NCBI GenBank assembly: GCA_003661105.1
Contig: QMVM01000071.1
Coordinates: 1 to 9,073 of the forward strand
Direction: 5' to 3'
Source: Methanosarcinales archaeon
Lineage (GTDB): Archaea; Halobacteriota; Methanosarcinia; Methanosarcinales; Methanogasteraceae
Length of the DNA stretch: 9,073 bases
Under the pieces are notes generated by a model. The model was not told where the DNA came from and did not search any database. It worked only from the letters and a program-made list of their open reading frames with translations. Position 1 is the first letter of the stretch; the number at the start of each line of letters is the position of its first letter. The position numbers and the translations under genes were made by a program. Of the stretch, positions 4,591 through 9,073 are shown in pieces.

Positions 4591-5676
4591 ATGAACATGT
4601 CACAAAAGGTAGGCAGAAATGACCCGTGCCCATGCGGCTCAGGCAAAAAATACAAACATTGCTGTTTAAAGAACAAAAAACAGACTACAACTAACCAGAG
4701 TTCCCAGAAGACTGAAAGACATCCTATCAGTCGGTTATCTATTATGAGAGTTATAGAAGATGCAAAAGAAGATCCGGAACTGATGAAAAAATACGGTGAA
4801 CGATCAAACAAATTGCACCCTGAAACGAATTTTGAAGAGTTTCTTCTAACATTCTGGGATCGGGAAAAGGTTAGAAATATGGGTACGGAAGAGATAATTG
4901 ATAAACTGAGATCCATGAACGTTGACTTCGATAAAACACGCTTTAAAGAGCAGACTCAAACTTGTATTTCCGCATCACAATTGGCTGATGACTGTTACTC
5001 TGCCAAGGATTTTGGTGTGGAGGAGTCTGATGAGGATTTTGTCTGGTTGGCAATAATCGAATTATGGAAGCGATTGAGCCCGGAGCAGATCAATATAGAG
5101 ATGATCGACGATTTGATGCAGGATGGTTATAAACTCATAGAAAATGGGAATTGCATAGGGGGTGTGAAAGAATGGGTGGCTGCATGGGACCTGATAAGAG
5201 CAATTATCCCCCCGCACATCAAATCCGTGTGGGATGCCGATCAATTCCTGCCCGAACCACTGACACAATCGATCCAGAGCTGGTGCCAGAATTTTGAAAT
5301 GGAACTGCATAATGCAGGAACAGATGACGAATCGTATTTCTTAAAGAGGGTTATATATTGCCATGAGTTCTGTAACATCTTTCCTGATACTGATGAATCT
5401 ATACTACACAACATGTGCAGGGCAGAAGCGGAAGCATATCTGGCGTTAGGTGCTGTAGAAACAGCAGAGAATCTATTCAAAGAATTGATAGAGAAGTTCC
5501 CGGATAATATCTGGGGATACGTTGGCTGGGGTGATATGTATTGTTTTGACAGATATGATGAAAAAATTCCTCCGGACTACGACAGAGCTGAGGAAATTTA
5601 TAGGATGGGGATTGCTCGATGCGATACGGATCCGGATATAGCTGTTATTTATAAAAGATTGGAGGGGCTCGAATAG
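4591..5676 (+). CDS. SEC-C motif protein with TPR-like C-terminus
   Basis: The SEC-C motif is a small zinc-binding element named after the SecA C-terminus and found on many otherwise unrelated proteins. Here it is at the N-terminus: VGRNDPCPCGSGKKYKHCC, with ligands Cys13, Cys15, Cys24 and Cys25. A lysine-rich linker follows (residues 26-45), then a long helical middle region with no recognised catalytic motif (about 50-265). The C-terminus (about 271-361) has alternating amphipathic helices typical of TPR repeats: AEAYLALGAVETAENLFKEL, then FPDNIWGYVGWGDMY and YDRAEEIYRMGIARC. The protein is cytosolic, with no signal or membrane segment. Start: ATG 4591 abuts the TAA of the 51-residue gene; ATG 4597 two codons later is equally possible. 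It ends 17 bases before the SprT-like gene, on the same strand. Likely an adaptor protein; function unknown. SEC-C is certain, the rest is inferred. Confidence 0.9.
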   Translation: MNMSQKVGRNDPCPCGSGKKYKHCCLKNKKQTTTNQSSQKTERHPISRLSIMRVIEDAKEDPELMKKYGERSNKLHPETNFEEFLLTFWDREKVRNMGTEEIIDKLRSMNVDFDKTRFKEQTQTCISASQLADDCYSAKDFGVEESDEDFVWLAIIELWKRLSPEQINIEMIDDLMQDGYKLIENGNCIGGVKEWVAAWDLIRAIIPPHIKSVWDADQFLPEPLTQSIQSWCQNFEMELHNAGTDDESYFLKRVIYCHEFCNIFPDTDESILHNMCRAEAEAYLALGAVETAENLFKELIEKFPDNIWGYVGWGDMYCFDRYDEKIPPDYDRAEEIYRMGIARCDTDPDIAVIYKRLEGLE

Positions 5677-5693
5677 GATATGACCGAAGCACA

Positions 5694-6446
5694 ATGAAAG
5701 AAGATTTAGCCAATCTTAAGTATACCTCTAGAGAGATTAAGAAAAAGAGCAAGAGGATATACCGCCAGATCCTTATAGAATCCGAAAACTTCGATTGCGG
5801 AAATTTCAAGGCGATTGGAACGGATGACCTTGCCAATCTATTTGAATTGTATGACCTATATTTCTTCAATAGATTTTTTCATAACAATTATAAAGAGAAG
5901 ATCTCTTTTCGTCTGTCACGGAGGATGACTAGAGCGGCAGGGAGGATAGCGTATACGAAACATGATGGGGCATATAAGATCTCGTTATCAACGACACTGA
6001 TCTCGCAGACGTTTCATGATGTCAAGCGGGAAGTGACCGTAAACGGTATCGTCTGCCATAATCGGCTGGAAGCGACTATGCGAGTTCTGGAACATGAGAT
6101 CATTCATCTCCTGGAGTGGGTACTGTTTGGTGGGACGAGTTGTTCGAAGCCCCGTTTCAGATATTTGAGCCGCAATATCTTTGGTCATACTGATGTTACC
6201 CATCAACTGGTGACTCAGACAGAACGTGCCCATAAAAAATTCAACCTGCAAGTAGGGGGTGAAGTGGTGTTTGAACACGACGGGAAGACATATCGCGGAG
6301 TCATATCCCGCATAACCAAACGTGCTACGGTTATGGTCGGGGATTCGGATGGACACTTCCAGGATGTCCACGGAAACCGGTATAGCAAGTATTATGTTCC
6401 TCTTCAGCACCTGAGCCGATCAAAGGGCGGATCTAAACCAGATTGA
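5694..6446 (+). CDS. SprT-like zinc metalloprotease with SH3-like C-terminal domain
   Basis: SprT-like proteins (the Spartan/Wss1-related group) are zinc metalloproteases; eukaryotic relatives remove DNA-protein crosslinks, while archaeal ones are uncharacterised. The 250-residue protein has a helical N-terminus (1-60), a SprT-like fold with EKISFRLSRRMTRAAGRI (68-85), the active-site helix LEHEIIHLLEW (HExxH at His134-Glu135-His138), and the downstream FGHTDVTH (163-170) whose His165 or His170 would supply the third zinc ligand. From residue 184 a basic beta-rich module (GGEVVFEHDGKTYRGVISRI, then KRATVMVGD and YYVPLQHL) looks like a small SH3/KOW-type barrel, a common tail in this group and a possible nucleic-acid or partner binder. 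Start: ATG 5694 has no good Shine-Dalgarno. A GGAGGGG at 5661-5667 better suits an ATG at 5680, which reads only MTEAQ before a TGA overlapping 5694. No lesion in the body. Confidence 0.9.
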   Translation: MKEDLANLKYTSREIKKKSKRIYRQILIESENFDCGNFKAIGTDDLANLFELYDLYFFNRFFHNNYKEKISFRLSRRMTRAAGRIAYTKHDGAYKISLSTTLISQTFHDVKREVTVNGIVCHNRLEATMRVLEHEIIHLLEWVLFGGTSCSKPRFRYLSRNIFGHTDVTHQLVTQTERAHKKFNLQVGGEVVFEHDGKTYRGVISRITKRATVMVGDSDGHFQDVHGNRYSKYYVPLQHLSRSKGGSKPD

Positions 6447-6675
6447 GCAATTCACAACACCAGACGAAACGTATATTGCTTTGTGCCTCCGGTACCCCGC
6501 CAAACGCGGCTTAACGGCTGGATTTCAGATATGTTTCGAACGATAACCAAAACCCGCGTCGCATTCGGTGGATGTGACGCTTGTCCATCGCAAATCCGCT
6601 GCCCGTTATATACAATCGTGGGCAAAAGAGATAATATCGATAAATGACCTACATTTTGTACCGATTGGTGTGCGA
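6447..6675. other. Intergenic region between SprT-like and RNase H genes
   Basis: This 229-base gap contains no convincing gene. Its first 150 bases are GC-rich, with a short CCGC/GCGG hairpin near 6498-6510. After about 6600 it becomes AT-rich, matching the RNase H gene that follows. A frame joined to RNase H can be read from 6568, but the composition of its first 36 codons does not look like protein and the homology begins at 6676. Confidence 0.4.
6606..6612 (+). promoter_or_regulatory. TATA box of the RNase H gene
   Basis: TTATATA, 70 to 64 bases before the chosen ATG, would give a leader of about 40 bases. It argues for 6676 and against the upstream in-frame ATG at 6568 as the start. Confidence 0.45.
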
Positions 6676-7332
6676 ATGAAAAAAATACAGTTTGATGGTG
6701 CAGCAATACCAAATCCCGGTGAAATGGGGATAGGTGCAGTTTTAATTGAAAATGGCAACATAATTACCAAAATCTCAAAAAAGTTGCCGGATAATGGAAC
6801 GAACAATATCGCTGAATATACGGCACTTCTAACCGCGATTTCTAAAGCGTTAGAATTAGGTTGGAAGCATATTATGATTGAAGGGGATAGTAAATTAGTA
6901 GTCAACCAGGTGAAAGGTGTATGGAACATTGACAAGGGGCATTTAAAAAGTCTCTATATCCAGGTTGTAAAAGAATTGTCTAAATTAGATTCATATACAA
7001 TTAAGTGGATTCCAAGGGAAAAGAATTCTATTGCGGATGAATTAGCATCAAAAGCGTTAGGGTATGAAGGAGTGGTTTATCATCACGCGACAATTAAAAA
7101 TAAAGCTATTGGGCATAAAAAATACCAAAAAAACGAAATGAGCACAGATCTTAAATGTCCAAAATGCAAAGGAGACTGCATATTCAAGTGGCAAGAATTT
7201 AAAAATGGCACACGTCACATTCGCCAGGAGTGTCCGGTTCATGGATATATCAGATATGTGCCCCAAATCGAACCTTGTCTAACAATCGCTAATCAAACAA
7301 AGGATAAAACGGTTCAGAAAAAATTGTTTTAA
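6676..7332 (+). CDS. rnhA: RNase HI with C-terminal zinc-ribbon-like domain
   Basis: Type 1 RNase H cleaves the RNA strand of RNA-DNA hybrids during replication and repair. From ATG 6676 the protein has 218 residues. The catalytic carboxylates are all present: Asp7 in FDGAAIPNPG, Glu47 in NNIAEYTAL, Asp71 in IEGDSKLVVNQV and Asp121 in SIADELASKAL. That covers the usual core of about 130 residues without a hybrid-binding basic protrusion, the archaeal/STO0753-like form. A second part (158-197) holds LKCPKCKGDC...HIRQECPVHGYIRY, with Cys161, Cys164, Cys168, Cys186 and His189 as likely zinc ligands. The last residues, VQKKLF, resemble the start of a PCNA-binding Q-x-x-L/I motif. I rejected the upstream ATG at 6568 because homology begins at MKKIQFDG and a TATA box lies between. 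The gene is much more AT-rich than its neighbours, suggesting transfer. Confidence 0.92.
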   Translation: MKKIQFDGAAIPNPGEMGIGAVLIENGNIITKISKKLPDNGTNNIAEYTALLTAISKALELGWKHIMIEGDSKLVVNQVKGVWNIDKGHLKSLYIQVVKELSKLDSYTIKWIPREKNSIADELASKALGYEGVVYHHATIKNKAIGHKKYQKNEMSTDLKCPKCKGDCIFKWQEFKNGTRHIRQECPVHGYIRYVPQIEPCLTIANQTKDKTVQKKLF

Positions 7333-7417
7333 TTGGTGTCAATATCTAACTTGGTCGGGGATTCGTGAGAATTTATCCCTGCGATCCTTGATCCAACATC
7401 CGCCAATACCCTCGCTC

Positions 7418-7423
7418 TTTTTT
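7418..7423 (+). terminator. T-run, possible archaeal terminator of the RNase H gene
   Basis: A pyrimidine stretch CTCGCTC followed by six T, 86 bases after the RNase H stop and just before the control region of the next gene. Archaeal RNA polymerase often terminates at T-runs without a hairpin. The run is short, so this is a weak call. Confidence 0.35.
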
Positions 7424-7430
7424 CACAAAA

Positions 7431-7457
7431 CGGATAAAATATATCCGATAACGGATA
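7431..7457 (+). promoter_or_regulatory. Three alternating CGGATA half-sites, candidate operator
   Basis: CGGATA (7431-7436), TATCCG (7442-7447) and CGGATA (7452-7457) are exact copies in alternating orientation. Their centres are 11 and 10 bases apart, about one DNA turn, and the last ends three bases before the TATA box. This is the layout of a regulator binding site where it could block or assist TBP/TFB at the cysteate synthase promoter. No regulator gene is in the window. Confidence 0.55.
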
Positions 7458-7460
7458 GTC

Positions 7461-7467
7461 TTATATA
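7461..7467 (+). promoter_or_regulatory. TATA box of the cysteate synthase gene, leaderless spacing
   Basis: TTATATA lies 28 to 22 bases before the ATG at 7489, so transcription should begin at or within a few bases of the start codon. No Shine-Dalgarno precedes the ATG, consistent with a leaderless message. Confidence 0.6.
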
Positions 7468-7488
7468 CCCGCGTCCCGAGTCCGAAAT

Positions 7489-8730
7489 ATGGGCAGATAC
7501 CAGCTACGATGCCTGCATTGCAACAAGACGCTTGCGGATCATTACACACTCCTGTGCCACGATGACGCGCTGCTCCGCACGGAATACCATGAGAAACGGC
7601 TAATCCTACAAGACCTCCCCGGACTCTGGAAGTTCCAGGAATGGCTCCCGGTCTCAGGGAGTATGGCGGTCGGTGATGCGCCTGCCACCTATAAAAGCGA
7701 AGGACTTGCGCAGGAACTGGGGCTGCACAATTTATATATCAGTTTCAACGGATATTTCCCTGAGCAGGGGGCTTTTATCAAGACATGCAGTTTCAAGGAA
7801 CTTGAATCGCCCCCGACATTTCAGAGATTGAGTGAACACGGCAATGGGACGCTCGTGATCGCTTCCGCAGGCAATACCGGACGGGCATTTGCAGAGACCG
7901 CGTCAGATGCGGGACTGCCACTCGTCGTCGTGATACCGGAGTCGAATATGTACCGCCTCTGGATCACGAACGAGATCTCAGACTCGATCCGGGTGATCGC
8001 TGTCGATGGAGACTATTACGATGCGATCGTGCTCGGGGACCGGATCGGGCAGATGGACGGGTTCCGAAATGAAGGCGGCGCGAAGAACGTTGCCAGACGA
8101 GACGGGATGGGGATCGTGATGCTTGATGCTGTGCTGTGCATGAAGACGCTTCCGGATCATTATTTCCAGGCGATCGGATCCGGAACCGGTGGCATTGCCG
8201 CATGGGAGGCGTCGCTCCGGTTGATCGGAGACGGAAGATTCGGAGACCGGATGCCACAACTCCATCTGGCGCAGGATTCCGTGTTTGCACCGATTTTCAA
8301 TGCATGGTCGCACGATCGGAACACGATTGCACCCGAGGACGTGCCAGACAAATCACAGATCAGAGGGACGTACACAGACATCCTCTCGAACAGGAATCCG
8401 CCTTATGCTGTCAGGGGTGGTGTCGCAGACGCACTTGTCGATACTGCGGGGCAGGTTTACGCGATCGATACCGGTGAGGCGCGCGATGCGAAACGATTGT
8501 TCGAGGACTCTGAAGGCATAGACATCCTGCGTCCGGCTGCCATCGCTGTTGCTGCGCTATGCCGTGCAGTCGACAGCAATTCTATCGATCCTGATGACAC
8601 TGTTCTGCTAAACATCACTGGAGGGGGGTTATCACGGCTGAAGGACGATTATGCACCCAACCATCTGAGTGCTGATCTTCTGGCGACTGATGAGAACAAG
8701 GATGAACTTATGGAGGTACTGAAACTATGA
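7489..8730 (+). CDS. Cysteate synthase (PLP-dependent, coenzyme M biosynthesis)
   Basis: Cysteate synthase converts O-phospho-L-serine and sulfite to L-cysteate and phosphate. Cysteate is then turned into sulfopyruvate and on to coenzyme M, the methyl carrier of methanogenesis. It is a paralogue of threonine synthase (fold type II PLP enzyme). The 413 residues fit the family. Features in order: an N-terminal metal-site-like region (Cys8, Cys11, Cys23, His24) as in archaeal threonine-synthase relatives; FIKTCSFKELESP with the PLP lysine at 103, where FKELE replaces the SFKDRG of threonine synthase and is what points to cysteate synthase; SAGNTG (126-131) for substrate carboxylate/PLP contacts; GSGTGG (230-235) holding the PLP phosphate; and NITGGG near the end. 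The frame is intact. Its last codon overlaps the ATG of an ABC ATPase gene. Residual doubt: a divergent threonine synthase paralogue. Confidence 0.88.
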   Translation: MGRYQLRCLHCNKTLADHYTLLCHDDALLRTEYHEKRLILQDLPGLWKFQEWLPVSGSMAVGDAPATYKSEGLAQELGLHNLYISFNGYFPEQGAFIKTCSFKELESPPTFQRLSEHGNGTLVIASAGNTGRAFAETASDAGLPLVVVIPESNMYRLWITNEISDSIRVIAVDGDYYDAIVLGDRIGQMDGFRNEGGAKNVARRDGMGIVMLDAVLCMKTLPDHYFQAIGSGTGGIAAWEASLRLIGDGRFGDRMPQLHLAQDSVFAPIFNAWSHDRNTIAPEDVPDKSQIRGTYTDILSNRNPPYAVRGGVADALVDTAGQVYAIDTGEARDAKRLFEDSEGIDILRPAAIAVAALCRAVDSNSIDPDDTVLLNITGGGLSRLKDDYAPNHLSADLLATDENKDELMEVLKL

Positions 8731-9073
8731 CCGATATTTCCGATATAACGATTTTGTGCGGAGTTGATAAGGATTGCAACCCCGAATCCGTCGGTGAAAT
8801 GCGGATAAAAGCAGGGGAGATCGTTGGCATCGTCGGACCGACAGGTTCTGGAAAAAGCACGCTCATCTCAGATATTGAACAACTCGCCTGTGGAGACACT
8901 CCTTCGAGAAGAAAGATACTGATCAATGGCGAAGAGCCAGATCAGACACTGAGGAGAGACACTAAAAAGAAAAGGATCGCGCAGTTGTCGCAGAATATGC
9001 GTTTTCTTGCTGACATGAACGTTCTGGACTTCCTGCGGATGCATGCAAAGAGCAGGGGCAAGAACTCTGATAC
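8727..9073 (+). CDS. ABC-type ATPase, N-terminal part (cut by window end)
   Basis: Only the first 115 codons are present. The ATG at 8727-8729 overlaps the cysteate synthase TGA (ATGA), implying co-translation; GGAGGT at 8712-8717, nine bases upstream, is a good ribosome-binding site. After a short N-terminal strand region the protein shows a Walker A motif, GPTGSGKST (37-45), then GDTPSRRKILINGEEP (57-71), and a Q-loop in AQLSQNMRFLADMNVLDFL (Gln89). The signature motif, Walker B and H-loop lie outside the window. No membrane segment is visible, and no permease gene is seen on this side, so it may be a soluble ABC ATPase and not part of an importer. Methyl-coenzyme M reductase activation uses an ABC protein (component A2), which makes the location beside a coenzyme M gene suggestive, but I cannot show that this is such a protein. 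Confidence 0.85.
   Translation, partial: MTDISDITILCGVDKDCNPESVGEMRIKAGEIVGIVGPTGSGKSTLISDIEQLACGDTPSRRKILINGEEPDQTLRRDTKKKRIAQLSQNMRFLADMNVLDFLRMHAKSRGKNSD

Noticed and set aside
6490..6530. GC-rich palindromic patch (GGTACC, CCGC/GCGG) as a possible transposon end or guide-RNA scaffold
   Set aside because: The stems are only four to six pairs, there is no second copy in the window and no transposase or TnpB gene nearby.
6452..6712. 86-residue minus-strand frame before the RNase H gene
   Set aside because: No recognisable motif, no promoter or ribosome-binding site, and it runs into the start of rnhA on the other strand.
7964..8521. Overlapping frames on both strands within the cysteate synthase gene
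   Set aside because: Shadows of a GC-rich gene; the intact 413-residue frame with PLP motifs accounts for the region.
1..9073. CRISPR array, insertion sequence ends, tRNA or rRNA genes
   Set aside because: No regularly spaced direct repeats, no transposase-like frame and no cloverleaf or rRNA-like sequence found by eye on either strand.

Overview
The window is archaeal and most likely comes from a methanogen or a close methane- or alkane-oxidising relative (class Methanomicrobia in the broad sense). The main reason is a complete cysteate-synthase-like gene (7489-8730), the first committed enzyme of the coenzyme M route used by Methanosarcinales, Methanomicrobiales and ANME relatives. Supporting signs are TATA boxes about 22-30 bases before several start codons, an archaeal PurB and the start of an archaeal-type CTP synthase. 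The exact taxon cannot be read from the sequence.

Layout. (1) 1-85, minus strand: N-terminus of CTP synthase (pyrG), cut by the window edge. (2) 149-1836: a small accessory, defence-flavoured island between pyrG and purB. It holds a hicBA toxin-antitoxin pair (minus) whose toxin frame is interrupted by an in-frame TGA, a stand-alone TIR-domain protein with a C-terminal membrane helix (plus), and a decayed fragment resembling the C-terminal end of a type IIG restriction-modification enzyme (minus). (3) 1826-3369, minus: purB and, translationally coupled through a GTGA overlap, a conserved-looking 70-residue protein of unknown function. (4) 3477-6446, plus: a compact five-gene run of poorly known proteins: a 175-residue protein with a coherent reading frame continuing past its TAA; a DUF1841-like protein broken by one missing base in an A-run; a 51-residue acidic protein; a 361-residue SEC-C/TPR-like protein; and a SprT-like zinc metalloprotease. 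(5) 6676-7332, plus: an AT-rich RNase HI with a C-terminal zinc-ribbon-like tail, probably of foreign origin. (6) 7489 to the end, plus: cysteate synthase behind three alternating CGGATA half-sites and a TATA box, followed with an ATGA overlap by an ABC-type ATPase cut by the window edge.

How it fits together. pyrG and purB are nucleotide-biosynthesis housekeeping genes framing an insertion-prone gap filled with toxin-antitoxin, TIR and restriction genes. The 3477-6446 run reads as one transcription unit (gaps of 0-62 bases, one TAA-ATG junction) and is the least described part of the window. The cysteate synthase/ABC pair looks like a dedicated operon connected with coenzyme M. A recurring theme is small lesions (nonsense, frameshift) confined to accessory genes while housekeeping genes are intact. 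This points either to gene decay in the accessory fraction or, for the homopolymer case, to an assembly error.
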